Numbered from the stretch's first letter, positions 1 through 6,385 are shown. The stretch is 10,471 nucleotides of DNA from an uncultured Synergistales bacterium (GCA_905233515.1 CAJOEQ010000014.1:3171-13641); one strand, 5' to 3'. The notes: a model not told the origin generated them from the letters alone. Numbers and translations are program-made.

Positions 1-556
1 CATTTTTTGCAACTTGAGCGGGTGCGGGCTTTGGCACTGGACGAGGTTTTACGGGCTCAACTTTTGCGGCTGGTCTGCTCCATGCTGCTTTGAATAAATC
101 TGCGGCCTTCTTATAATCTTTTGACTTGAAAGCGTCCATACCTCTTTGAAAAGCTGATCCCTTCACTGAGTCATTGCGGTGATTAGATATGCAGGCTCTT
201 CTGAACCAGAAAGCGGCATTATAATAATTTTGCTTAGTGCCGTGTCCTGAATAAAATAATTCTGCGAGTCTATATTGAGCGTTTGCATCGCCTTTATTTG
301 CTGCCTTATCGTACCAGTAATAAGCCTGCTTATAATCGCGTTTGACTCCGTCGCCGTTGTAGTAAATTCTGCCAAGTTCAAACTGTGAGCCTACATGCCC
401 GCTATCTGCTTCACGTCTTAACTGTTCGATTTTCGGTGAAACTTTTGGGCGCGGTTTAACTGGGACTCTTCTCTTAGCTGCGAAAACTGTTCCGGCTGAA
501 AAAATTACTGCAAGAATAACAAGTAATAATATAGCGCGTTTGTAGTGCTTTAACAT
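1..556 (-). CDS. Secreted Sel1/TPR-repeat protein, C-terminus beyond left edge
   Basis: The frame is open from an ATG at 556 to the window edge, giving 185 residues without a stop, so the 3' end is missing. AGGAGG at 565-570 lies 8 nt ahead of the ATG. Residues 1-26 form a signal peptide: basic Lys/Arg start, hydrophobic core LLLVILAVIF, and a cleavage-like VFA/A. A Pro/Lys-rich linker follows. Two Sel1-type repeats lie at about 50-86 and 87-122, with the family pattern of small residues and Tyr (GRIYYNGDGV...YYWYDKAA; AELFYSGHGT...AAFWFRRA). A TPR-like helix pair occupies about 134-160, then a Pro/Lys-rich segment at about 165-182. Sel1 repeats are protein-protein scaffolds, often in the periplasm or envelope. 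The partner cannot be read from the sequence. It follows rpsU in the same direction but sits beyond a hairpin, so it may be transcribed separately or only by read-through. Confidence 0.85.
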   Translation of the reverse strand, partial: MLKHYKRAILLLVILAVIFSAGTVFAAKRRVPVKPRPKVSPKIEQLRREADSGHVGSQFELGRIYYNGDGVKRDYKQAYYWYDKAANKGDANAQYRLAELFYSGHGTKQNYYNAAFWFRRACISNHRNDSVKGSAFQRGMDAFKSKDYKKAADLFKAAWSRPAAKVEPVKPRPVPKPAPAQVAKN

Positions 557-579
557 TGATAAAACCTCCTGATAATATT

Positions 580-601
580 AGGGAGTCAAAAGCGACTCCC
601 T
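580..601 (-). terminator. Hairpin after rpsU, terminator-like
   Basis: AGGGAGTC at 580-587 pairs perfectly with GACTCCCT at 594-601 around a 6-nt loop, in the gap after the rpsU stop and 10 nt before the SD of the next gene. Read on the minus strand, it is followed by TAATATTAT, not a clean T run. It could be a weak terminator, an attenuator limiting the Sel1 gene, or an mRNA 3'-end stabiliser. Both arms contain the over-represented word GAGTC/GACTC. Confidence 0.5.
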
Positions 602-617
602 ATGTTGATTGCTTAAA

Positions 618-815
618 TTAAATCGGATTCCTATGACGCATTGATTTGCGTTTACGTGCTGCCTCAGCGCGTTTAATTTTCTTAGCGTCGCTTGGTTTCT
701 CGTAGTGCTCACGTCTGCGGGCTTCTCTTAATGTGCCTACTCTGGCTACTTCGCGTTTAAATCTTCGGAGCGTATCTTCCAGAGTCTCGCCATCTTTACG
801 GGTTACTGTAGTCAA
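618..815 (-). CDS. rpsU: Small ribosomal subunit protein bS21
   Basis: This 65-residue basic protein belongs to the 30S protein S21 family, which helps mRNA 3'-end base pairing at initiation. The family core is clear at about 13-41 ([10 protein letters not shown], then [14 protein letters not shown]), followed by a Lys/Arg-rich tail ending [12 protein letters not shown]. The length fits the family (about 58-71). The start is TTG at 815, supported by GGGAGG at 824-829 with 8 nt spacing and by alignment to the usual S21 N-terminus. An ATG lies 6 nt upstream in frame but is followed at once by TAA, so it cannot be the start. The gene follows the HIT-family gene by 43 nt and is probably cotranscribed with it. 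A hairpin follows the stop. Confidence 0.95.
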   Translation of the reverse strand: MTTVTRKDGETLEDTLRRFKREVARVGTLREARRREHYEKPSDAKKIKRAEAARKRKSMRHRNPI

Positions 816-822
816 TTACATT

Positions 823-831
823 CCCTCCCTT
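823..831 (-). promoter_or_regulatory. Ribosome binding site fixing the TTG start of rpsU
   Basis: Read on the minus strand, AAGGGAGGG ends 8 nt before TTG(815). The in-frame ATG-TAA between them lies only about 1 nt from the purine tract, too close for normal initiation, so TTG is the start. Confidence 0.75.
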
Positions 832-858
832 CAGGATTTCTCTGTACAGTGCAGAAAG

Positions 859-1197
859 CTAGCCGGGGGGCCAGCCGAGATTACGTCCTGCCAGTAAATG
901 CAAGTGAAGATGAGGAACGCTCTGTCCACCCTGTTCACCGGTATTAATTACCATTCTGAAGCCTTTTCCTTCGAGATCAAATTTTTTAGCGATTTTAACA
1001 GCAGCATCAAGAAGGCTGTTCCATACGGAAGAATCTTTTACTGCTAGGGCTGAGTCAAAATGTTCTCTCGGAATTACTAGAATATGAACAGGGGCTTGCG
1101 GGTTGACATCGCGAAATGCAACGACTTTATCATCACTATAGACAAAATCTGTCGGGATTTCTTTATTTGCGATTTTGCAGAAAATACAATCATTCAA
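859..1197 (-). CDS. HIT-family (HINT-type) purine nucleoside phosphoramidase/hydrolase
   Basis: This is a 112-residue protein of the histidine triad family, HINT branch, which hydrolyses AMP-lysine and other nucleoside phosphoramidates in the cytosol as a dimer. The N-terminal CIFCKI (4-9) has the two cysteines common in this branch. The triad HLHLHLL lies at about 97-102 after GGQSVP, with the middle His the expected nucleophile. The end GWPPG is typical. The length matches the family (105-120). The start is TTG at 1197, set by AGGAGG at 1209-1214 with 11 nt spacing. An ATG at 1191-1193 is out of frame. The next gene on the strand is rpsU, 43 nt on. An extended -10 promoter lies upstream. 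The assignment to HINT over other HIT branches rests on length and motif. Confidence 0.93.
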   Translation of the reverse strand: MNDCIFCKIANKEIPTDFVYSDDKVVAFRDVNPQAPVHILVIPREHFDSALAVKDSSVWNSLLDAAVKIAKKFDLEGKGFRMVINTGEQGGQSVPHLHLHLLAGRNLGWPPG

Positions 1198-1208
1198 TTT
1201 TTTAATAG

Positions 1209-1214
1209 CCTCCT
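1209..1214 (-). promoter_or_regulatory. Ribosome binding site deciding the TTG start of the HIT gene
   Basis: A perfect AGGAGG lies 11 nt before TTG(1197). The nearby ATG(1193) is in another frame and would abolish the CxxC-containing N-terminus, so TTG is chosen. Confidence 0.75.
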
Positions 1215-1232
1215 TGAATTTGACATGTAAAT

Positions 1233-1259
1233 TTTATAACATATTAGGCTACTTAACAA
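1233..1259 (-). promoter_or_regulatory. Extended -10 promoter for the HIT-rpsU transcript
   Basis: On the minus strand TTGTTA (1254-1259) is followed after 15 nt by TATAAA (1233-1238), preceded by TGT to give an extended -10, TGTTATAAA. Predicted transcription starts near 1226, leaving a leader of about 28 nt that contains AGGAGG. The spacer is short, but an extended -10 tolerates that. Confidence 0.45.
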
Positions 1260-1288
1260 ATCAGAATAATACGTAATTTTTTTAAGTG

Positions 1289-1294
1289 TATAAT
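1289..1294 (+). promoter_or_regulatory. Candidate -10 box for gltX
   Basis: A perfect TATAAT lies 44 nt before the gltX ATG, but no good -35 sits 16-18 nt upstream. An alternative is TTGACA at 1220-1225 with TATTAG at 1242-1247 (16-nt spacer). That one overlaps the divergent HIT promoter, so the two could interfere. The sequence does not decide between them. Confidence 0.35.
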
Positions 1295-1337
1295 TTCACA
1301 GGAAAATAATATTTTAAATCAGGAGGCAAATTTTTAC

Positions 1338-2675
1338 ATGACTGAGAAAAGCGACAAAGTTAGAGTCAGATTCGCACCCAGTCCGACTGGAGCATTACAT
1401 ATCGGAGGCGGCCATACAGCATTATTTAACTGGCTATGGGCGAGACACTGCGGCGGAAAATTTATTTTGCGGATTGAAGACACTGATTTAGAGCGTTCAA
1501 CAAAAGAATATGAGCAAACTATTATGTCCTGCATGGTCTGGCTTGGGCTTGACTGGGACGAGGGCCCGGATATAGGCGGAAATTACGGCCCATATAGACA
1601 ATCTGACAGACTCGATATTTATCGCGATTACGCAGAAAAACTCGTAAACGAGGGCAAAGCCTACAAAGACGGCAGCGCAATTATATTCAAAGTCGAACCC
1701 GGCCAAGATATTTCATTCAAAGATATTGTTTACGGTCAAATTGACGTGATGAGCGACGGTTTACGCGAGAAAGATTCTGACAAACTCAAAGATATAGTAA
1801 TAATCAAGAGCGACGGAATGCCGACATATAATTATGCGGTTGTAATAGATGATCACTTAATGAATATAACTCACGTAATACGCGGAGAAGATCATATCTC
1901 GAATACTCCTAAGCAAATTTTATTGTACCGTGCTTTAGGCTGGGAAGTTCCCGAATTCGCACATTTGCCCATGATTCTGGGACGAGACAAGAAAAAATTA
2001 AGCAAGCGGCACGGCGCAACGAGCATTTATGAATATCGCGATATGGGATATATGCCTGACTCAATGTTTAATTTTCTTGCATTATTAGGCTGGTCGGCTG
2101 GAGATGATAAAGAAATTTTTACGCGTCCTCAAGCTGCAGAATGGTTTGAGCTTTCACGAGTTACAAGAAAAGCCGCAGTATTTGATTTCGATAAATTGAA
2201 TCACATAAATCAAGAACATTTAAAGGCACTTGATCCGCTTGTGAGACTCTCAATGGTAAAACCCTTCTGGATTGAAGCGGGCTTAGATGTTGATTCACAT
2301 GATGATAAATATCTTGCTGATTCGTTAACGCTTATGGCCGGACGAGGTCAGACAGCTAAAGAGATGGCCGAATTCTCGGATTATTTCGTTTCGTTTGAGC
2401 CAGTAAAAGCACGTTGGAACGCTGAAGGAATCGACCGCGAAAAATTGAAACCGTTTTTTGCTGATTTATTCTCGCATGAATGGAAAGCAGAAATTTTAGA
2501 ACAGGCCGCGCGCGACTGGGTAAGCTCTCAAGAGGGCGCAAAAATGAAAGATTATGCTATGCCGTTGAGATTTGCTTTAACTGGTATGAAAGTGAGTCCC
2601 GGCGTTTTTGAGGTCGCCGAGATTCTTGGCCGTGATGAGTGCAGAAGGAGACTCGAATTTTACGGAATGATTTAA
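1338..2675 (+). CDS. gltX: Glutamyl-tRNA synthetase
   Basis: This is a 445-residue class I aminoacyl-tRNA synthetase that charges tRNA-Glu (and perhaps tRNA-Gln, if non-discriminating) in the cytosol. RFAPSPTGALHIGG at 11-24 carries the HIGH-type signature. VIRGEDHISNTPKQILLY and the KMSKS-type KLSKRHGATS (from 220) complete the catalytic fold. The C-terminal anticodon-binding helical domain runs from about 270 to the end. The start is ATG 1338 with AGGAGG at 1321-1326. The protein is short for the family (usually about 465-500). The shortfall is local: KAY (107-109) leads through a few residues (KDGSA) straight into IIFKVEPG, where most GluRS carry roughly 40 residues often holding a zinc-binding Cys cluster. 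The stop codon interlocks with the convergent xth stop. Confidence 0.96.
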   Translation: MTEKSDKVRVRFAPSPTGALHIGGGHTALFNWLWARHCGGKFILRIEDTDLERSTKEYEQTIMSCMVWLGLDWDEGPDIGGNYGPYRQSDRLDIYRDYAEKLVNEGKAYKDGSAIIFKVEPGQDISFKDIVYGQIDVMSDGLREKDSDKLKDIVIIKSDGMPTYNYAVVIDDHLMNITHVIRGEDHISNTPKQILLYRALGWEVPEFAHLPMILGRDKKKLSKRHGATSIYEYRDMGYMPDSMFNFLALLGWSAGDDKEIFTRPQAAEWFELSRVTRKAAVFDFDKLNHINQEHLKALDPLVRLSMVKPFWIEAGLDVDSHDDKYLADSLTLMAGRGQTAKEMAEFSDYFVSFEPVKARWNAEGIDREKLKPFFADLFSHEWKAEILEQAARDWVSSQEGAKMKDYAMPLRFALTGMKVSPGVFEVAEILGRDECRRRLEFYGMI

Positions 2676-3463
2676 TAATTATATTCAGCCGTTAAAGGCA
2701 CATGATCAGAAGGACGCTCCCACGCACGGACTCGCGGGTCAGGTTCGCAATTTATAGCAAGGTCAGCAAGATTTTTACTAGCTAACATGTGATCAATTCG
2801 CCAGCCTATTTTTTTTGTGAGAGCGTCTTTTACTCGATAATCATAAAAAGTGTAAATATTTGATTCTTTATGAAAGAGTCTCAACACGTCAACGAGTCCC
2901 GCGCAAGTATTCTTAAAAATTTCTCTAATCTCATCGCAAAAACAAACGTGATTTTTTTTCGCTTCAGGGTGAGTAACGTCAATTTTTTCCGGTGCTACGT
3001 TCAAATCTCCCAGCCATAAAAATAAATTATCAGGTTTAGAAATTTCGCGGTTGATTATATTGCGGATTCGGGCAAAAAAATTTTTTTTCACGTTAAAATC
3101 CGGGTGATCTATAGATTTACCCTGCGGCACATATGAATTCAAGATAAATAAATTCTTATAAGTCAAAGTCAATATTCTTGTGTCAAAATTATTTGCTCCT
3201 GATTCTGAGTCAGAGTCATTGAATCCAAACGAAATTTTTACGTCAAGATTATTTTTTGCGAGAATGGCGACTCCGTTATAACTTTTTCCGCCGTGAAAGA
3301 AAGATTTATAGCCGAGTTCACTAAATGCCAAATCAGGGAAGAATTCATCTTGAGTCTTTGTTTCTTGCATGAATAATAAATCAGGCTCGCACTCATTGAG
3401 CCATTTAATTAATATCGGGAGGCGCGTTCTTACTGAGTTTACGTTAAAAGTAGTTATTTTCAT
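2672..3463 (-). CDS. xth: Exodeoxyribonuclease III / AP endonuclease
   Basis: This 263-residue protein of the exonuclease III/APE1 family cuts DNA at abasic sites and acts 3'-5' on duplex DNA in base excision repair. The family signatures appear in order: MKITTFNVNSVR with Asn7; QETK with metal-ligand Glu34; NSYVPQG with Tyr111; LGDLNVAP with Asp153 and Asn155; WRIDH with Asp224; and ERPSDHVPL with Asp253-His254. The length is normal. The start is taken as ATG 3463 because the family begins at MKI. A longer reading from ATG 3499 adds 12 unrelated residues and starts inside a hairpin loop. No SD precedes 3463, and a TATAAT 10 nt upstream suggests a near-leaderless mRNA. The stop overlaps that of gltX on the other strand by 4 nt. 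Confidence 0.95.
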   Translation of the reverse strand: MKITTFNVNSVRTRLPILIKWLNECEPDLLFMQETKTQDEFFPDLAFSELGYKSFFHGGKSYNGVAILAKNNLDVKISFGFNDSDSESGANNFDTRILTLTYKNLFILNSYVPQGKSIDHPDFNVKKNFFARIRNIINREISKPDNLFLWLGDLNVAPEKIDVTHPEAKKNHVCFCDEIREIFKNTCAGLVDVLRLFHKESNIYTFYDYRVKDALTKKIGWRIDHMLASKNLADLAINCEPDPRVRAWERPSDHVPLTAEYNY

Positions 3464-3473
3464 AGTTATATAT

Positions 3474-3479
3474 ATTATA
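3474..3479 (-). promoter_or_regulatory. Candidate -10 box for xth, near-leaderless
   Basis: On the minus strand TATAAT ends 10 nt before the xth ATG(3463), inside an alternating TA tract. Transcription would begin about 3-4 nt before the ATG. The -35 region is poor (TTTATG at 17 nt), so this is tentative. Confidence 0.3.
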
Positions 3480-3482
3480 TAA

Positions 3483-3516
3483 ATTCCCCCTTCACTCATA
3501 AAAGCAAAAGGGGAAT
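3483..3516 (-). terminator. Terminator-like hairpin after jag
   Basis: Read on the minus strand, ATTCCCC (3510-3516) pairs with GGGGAAT (3483-3489) across a 20-nt loop and is followed by TTATATAATAT. It begins 8 nt after the jag stop and would end the rpmH-to-jag transcript before xth. The loop is long and the tail is mixed A/T, so strength is uncertain. Confidence 0.45.
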
Positions 3517-3523
3517 CAATAAA

Positions 3524-4330
3524 TTATTTGCCAAATCGCCTAATATTGCGATTATTATTATTTTGTGCTGCTCGGTCTCTCTGCGCTCTTATTCTCATAG
3601 TTGCAGGGCCGGGCGGTATATCGGGCTTTGAGTCATAACGTGGCATTATAACAACTTTTCTTAATGGCGGCTCACCTATTGACTCCGTGCTTACGTCGTC
3701 GCGATCCTTCAAAGTCGTATGAATTACCCAGCGTTCCCAGCTTGCCATAGGTTCGAGTCTCACTGGGCGGCCAAATTTTATAGCTTGTCTTGCTGTTGCT
3801 TCTGCTAAACGTTCGAGACTCTTTGTGCGGCGTTCACGATAACCGCTGCTATCAATTTTGATTCTTGGCTCTTTTCGCGGATCTCTTAAAGCAAGATTTA
3901 CAAGATATTCAAGAGATTTTAACGCGTCCCCGTAACGTCCTACAACATAGTCAATAGCGTCTTCTCCGGTGATTTCTATAGTATTTCTTGTTTCAGTGCT
4001 AATAACTGCCTCCGCGTTGAAGTCCATTAATTTTAATGCATTATTCACGAATTCTACACCGTTCAGAATTAAATCAGAACTCGGGCGCATGTCGTTATAA
4101 TTATTTGCGTTCTCGTTATTGCTTTCAATTTCTGAATCTTGAGACTCAAGCGAATATGTTATCTCAACAGTTAATTTTTTGCTGCCAAAGAGTCCCAAGA
4201 ATCCCCCGCGTTCAGAGCTTATAATTTCTGCTTTGAGTTTTTCCTGCGGGACTCCTAACTTAAGCGAGGCCTCTTTTAGTGCTTCGTCAATGTCAGCTGC
4301 CTCGACTGTTAATTTTTGCTCCTGCGTCAA
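3524..4330 (-). CDS. jag: RNA-binding protein Jag/KhpB (SpoIIIJ-associated)
   Basis: This 268-residue cytosolic RNA-binding protein has the three-part Jag layout. A Jag-N domain occupies about 5-56 (AADIDEALKEASLKLGV, then GGFLGLFG). An acidic Asn-rich linker covers 60-85. A KH domain spans about 88-158, with GRYG at 131-134 in place of the GxxG loop. An R3H domain covers about 163-229, with Arg200-xxx-His204. The C-terminal tail (230-268) is basic and Asn-rich. The start is TTG 4330: AAGGGGG at 4339-4345 lies 8 nt upstream, and the next in-frame ATG would delete the Jag-N domain. An ATG at 4332-4334 is out of frame. It follows yidC by 27 nt, the usual pairing. KhpB homologues bind RNA and affect cell elongation in firmicutes; the role here is inferred. 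Confidence 0.93.
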   Translation of the reverse strand: MTQEQKLTVEAADIDEALKEASLKLGVPQEKLKAEIISSERGGFLGLFGSKKLTVEITYSLESQDSEIESNNENANNYNDMRPSSDLILNGVEFVNNALKLMDFNAEAVISTETRNTIEITGEDAIDYVVGRYGDALKSLEYLVNLALRDPRKEPRIKIDSSGYRERRTKSLERLAEATARQAIKFGRPVRLEPMASWERWVIHTTLKDRDDVSTESIGEPPLRKVVIMPRYDSKPDIPPGPATMRIRAQRDRAAQNNNNRNIRRFGK

Positions 4331-4338
4331 TCATAATA

Positions 4339-4345
4339 CCCCCTT
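4339..4345 (-). promoter_or_regulatory. Ribosome binding site deciding the TTG start of jag
   Basis: Minus-strand AAGGGGG lies 8 nt before TTG(4330) but only 4 nt before the out-of-frame ATG(4334), which opens a 13-codon reading frame overlapping jag. Confidence 0.65.
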
Positions 4346-4357
4346 AGAAAATATTAT

Positions 4358-5188
4358 TTATTTAGATTTCGGCTTCTCTTGATATAGAGTAGGCTTTTGT
4401 TTCATTTCTTCAGTTGTTTTGCGCGAGATTCTTACTTGATGGATTATTCCCATTAATGACGAGACTCCCCAGTAAAGCAAGACTCCGCCGGGCAAACTGA
4501 AACATATAAACGTCAGGAATAACGGCATAAACCAGTTCATCATTGACATTTGAGGATTCCCCGCGCTCGTTAAATGCTGTTGATACCAAGTGAGCCAAGC
4601 AATTAATATAAGCAAAATAAAATTAAATATCCACATGCTTATATTCGAGAATAATAAACCCAAATTTGTGAATGACGATAAGAAGACCATAACGACTCCG
4701 AGCTGATCATCAGGAATTTTGACTCCGGCCTCGTCGACGAGATTTAAGGCATTTGCAACAGTTGTTAAGACACTCCCGCCGAGATTGACTCCGAAAAATG
4801 TAACATTTGTAAATGCTTCAGTTTTTGTCAGGTCATATAATACGCCGTAAAGTAAAATAAATATCGGCAATTGTATTAATAACGGAAGGCAGCCGCTCGC
4901 CGGGTTTACTTTATTTTCTTTGTAGAGTGCCATAGTCTCACGGTTTAAAGCGTCCTTATCATCGCCGTATTTGTCCTGCAAAACTTTTAATTGAGGCTGT
5001 AATTTCTGCATTTTCTGCATACTCGTCATTTGCCTTTGAGTCAATGGGTGCATAACGAGTCTAACAAGTAAAGTTAATGCGATAATCGCAAGTCCCCACG
5101 CAAAATTAGTTCCGATTCCTATTCCTGTTATTGCATTGTGTATAAATTGAAGTAAGCCGAGTAATAACGCCTTTGCTTGTGCCCACAT
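4358..5188 (-). CDS. yidC: Membrane protein insertase YidC/Oxa1, short form
   Basis: This 276-residue Oxa1/YidC/Alb3 insertase places proteins in the inner membrane, alone or with SecYEG. The first membrane segment (about 29-47) contains the conserved groove arginine, Arg43 (LVRLVMHPL). A charged cytoplasmic hairpin runs about 48-95. NPASGCLPLLIQLPIF (95-110) opens the second segment, and further segments lie at about 165-180, 185-202 and 218-240. FSLPGGVLLYW (230-240) is a family signature. The tail is basic. It lacks the large periplasmic P1 domain of proteobacterial YidC and has no lipobox. AGGTGA at 5198-5203 serves as SD and overlaps the yidD stop, suggesting coupling. It sits between yidD and jag, as in many bacteria. 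Confidence 0.97.
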   Translation of the reverse strand: MWAQAKALLLGLLQFIHNAITGIGIGTNFAWGLAIIALTLLVRLVMHPLTQRQMTSMQKMQKLQPQLKVLQDKYGDDKDALNRETMALYKENKVNPASGCLPLLIQLPIFILLYGVLYDLTKTEAFTNVTFFGVNLGGSVLTTVANALNLVDEAGVKIPDDQLGVVMVFLSSFTNLGLLFSNISMWIFNFILLILIAWLTWYQQHLTSAGNPQMSMMNWFMPLFLTFICFSLPGGVLLYWGVSSLMGIIHQVRISRKTTEEMKQKPTLYQEKPKSK

Positions 5189-5197
5189 TCTATAATT

Positions 5198-5428
5198 TCA
5201 CCTCGTATAAATTTTTTTAGGCGGTAAATCAACCCCGCCCGGATGCCACGCCCCGCACTTGATAAGCCGCTTGAAAGTCAGCCAAGTCCCACGGAAAAAG
5301 CCCCATTCTTTATAGACGCTCAGGGCATAATTTGAACATGTCGGATAAAATCTGCAGTGCGCTCCGATAAATGGTGATATAAATATCTGATAAATGCGAA
5401 TTAGTGCGATTGCGAGACGGGATAACAT
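5198..5428 (-). CDS. yidD: Membrane protein insertion efficiency factor YidD
   Basis: This 76-residue small membrane-associated protein is thought to assist YidC-dependent insertion. It begins with an amphipathic helix (1-20). The family cysteine motif CRFYPTCSNYA lies at 25-35 and the end motif KCGAWHPGGVDLPP at 57-70. The length is typical (70-85). The ATG at 5428 lies inside the end of rnpA (28-nt overlap) and has no recognisable SD, so translation probably depends on ribosomes leaving rnpA. It ends 9 nt before the yidC ATG. Confidence 0.95.
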   Translation of the reverse strand: MLSRLAIALIRIYQIFISPFIGAHCRFYPTCSNYALSVYKEWGFFRGTWLTFKRLIKCGAWHPGGVDLPPKKIYTR

Positions 5429-5763
5429 GATAATAATAAATTTCTGCGTCTTAATAATTTAAATAATTCTCTGTGAATTTCCTGCGTCTTTGAGTCGAGT
5501 CCTTTATCCTTCAGGCTTAAAACTATCTGCAAGCCCGGTATAATTTCATTTGCTAATTGTCTGAATGCCTCACGCAAGATTCTTTTGCCCCTGTTTCTTA
5601 TATGAGCTTTGCCCTGATGTTTACCGACTGCACAGCCAAATTTTATAAGGTCCGAGTCTTCCTTCAGATAAAGCAACCGCACCAGCTCGCCATTAACTTT
5701 TATGCCAGTGCGGAAAATCTGATCAAATTCCCAGCCTTTTTTCAGCTTATGAACATTAGGCAC
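5401..5763 (-). CDS. rnpA: Ribonuclease P protein component
   Basis: This 120-residue basic protein is the protein subunit of RNase P, which with the catalytic RNA removes tRNA 5' leaders. The RNR signature is present: [19 protein letters not shown] at 51-69. The N-terminal [16 protein letters not shown] matches the family start. The length is normal. The start is GTG 5763. A TGA lies in frame 9 nt upstream, so no longer start exists, and later starts would cut into the fold. It overlaps the rpmH end by 8 nt and the yidD start by 28 nt. No clear SD is visible, so it is probably translationally coupled to rpmH. Confidence 0.95.
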   Translation of the reverse strand: MPNVHKLKKGWEFDQIFRTGIKVNGELVRLLYLKEDSDLIKFGCAVGKHQGKAHIRNRGKRILREAFRQLANEIIPGLQIVLSLKDKGLDSKTQEIHRELFKLLRRRNLLLSCYPVSQSH

Positions 5764-5896
5764 GGGTCAAACATTTACGTCCAATACGCCTTCTATTGCG
5801 AAGAATCTTGCGCCCTGAAGGTGATGCCGATCTTGCAAGGAAACCTATTTTGCGTCTTCTCGGTAATACATGCGGTTGAAATGTTCCCTTTTTCAT
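5756..5896 (-). CDS. rpmH: Large ribosomal subunit protein bL34
   Basis: This 46-residue protein is 50S protein L34. It opens [20 protein letters not shown] and continues [22 protein letters not shown], matching the family pattern of TFQP, the Arg/Lys cluster, GF-x-AR and RR-x-GR. The length fits (44-48). ATG 5896 is preceded by two in-frame TAA codons, so it is the only start. AGGAG at 5912-5916 is 15 nt away, longer than usual. It leads the rpmH-rnpA-yidD-yidC-jag cluster. Its last codons overlap the GTG start of rnpA. Confidence 0.96.
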   Translation of the reverse strand: MKKGTFQPHVLPRRRKIGFLARSASPSGRKILRNRRRIGRKCLTRA

Positions 5897-5933
5897 GATT
5901 TATTATATATGCTCCTCTCTATAAAATATTTAT

Positions 5934-6299
5934 TTATTCGCCGTGAGCTGTGCCGTCGCTCCTGAGTGTTATTGTATATGTCTTGAATAAATCAAAATCA
6001 TTCCACTCTATGCTTGTGCCGTCCTCAAAATCTGCCCTAATGTCCCAGTCCTCTTCATTCTTATTCTTGTTAGGGTTAAATGTGACATTGCAGCTTTCAC
6101 CGGTAAGCAAATCTTTCCAAGGTGTAACTTTATCAACTTCAGCGTCCCATTTGCTATCTTTGGCAGGACTCACCCAGAAAGCTACTATTGTTTTCCCAGT
6201 TTCATTTTTGAGCGTGAAATCCTGACGACCTGCAAAAGCAACTGACACGGACGACACAACAAGCAAAGCTAATAACAGCCCGCATAAAAATTTTTTCAT
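5934..6299 (-). CDS. Small secreted protein, family not recognised
   Basis: This 121-residue protein has a clear signal peptide: Lys-Lys start, hydrophobic core to about residue 19, and AFA/G cleavage after 23. The mature part (about 98 residues) is short, acidic and rich in beta-favouring residues. It has a FTLKNETGKTIVAFWVSP opening, a middle WKDLLTGESCNVTF, then WDIRADFEDGTSIEWNDFDL and a Thr-rich YTITL end. There is one mature cysteine (70). This resembles small periplasmic proteins with a 'WD-R...DG...W...DL' pattern seen in many diderms, for which I know no function. It is probably periplasmic or extracellular. AGGAGG at 6311-6316 lies 11 nt ahead of the ATG. It ends 37 nt before rpmH, with no terminator between, so its promoter may feed the rpmH cluster. 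Confidence 0.85.
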   Translation of the reverse strand: MKKFLCGLLLALLVVSSVSVAFAGRQDFTLKNETGKTIVAFWVSPAKDSKWDAEVDKVTPWKDLLTGESCNVTFNPNKNKNEEDWDIRADFEDGTSIEWNDFDLFKTYTITLRSDGTAHGE

Positions 6300-6356
6300 G
6301 AATATATAATCCTCCTTTAAAAAATAAAACGCTTAAAATCAGCATGAATAGCAAGA

Positions 6357-6385
6357 ATTATAACACAGTGATTTTTGAGTGTACA
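6357..6385 (-). promoter_or_regulatory. Extended -10 promoter for the secreted protein and probably rpmH cluster
   Basis: On the minus strand TGTACA (6380-6385, 4 of 6 to the -35 consensus) is followed after 17 nt by a perfect TATAAT (6357-6362) with a TGT extension (6363-6365). Start would fall near 6350, giving a leader of about 50 nt. It shares TGTTATAA with the HIT promoter. Confidence 0.55.

Noticed and set aside
163..381. Minus-strand frame of 72 codons
   Set aside because: It is an out-of-frame reading on the same strand as the Sel1-repeat gene, which has the SD, signal peptide and repeats.
842..849. Palindrome CTGTACAG between the HIT gene and rpsU
   Set aside because: An 8-bp palindrome in a 43-nt gap with no second copy seen; not enough to call an operator.
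3464..3499. N-terminal extension of xth from ATG 3499
   Set aside because: The 12 extra residues do not match the family, no SD precedes 3499, and the codons fall in a hairpin loop.
5557..5898. Plus-strand frame of 113 codons opposite rnpA and rpmH
   Set aside because: It lies wholly antisense to two unmistakable genes, has no SD or promoter, and its product has no recognisable features.
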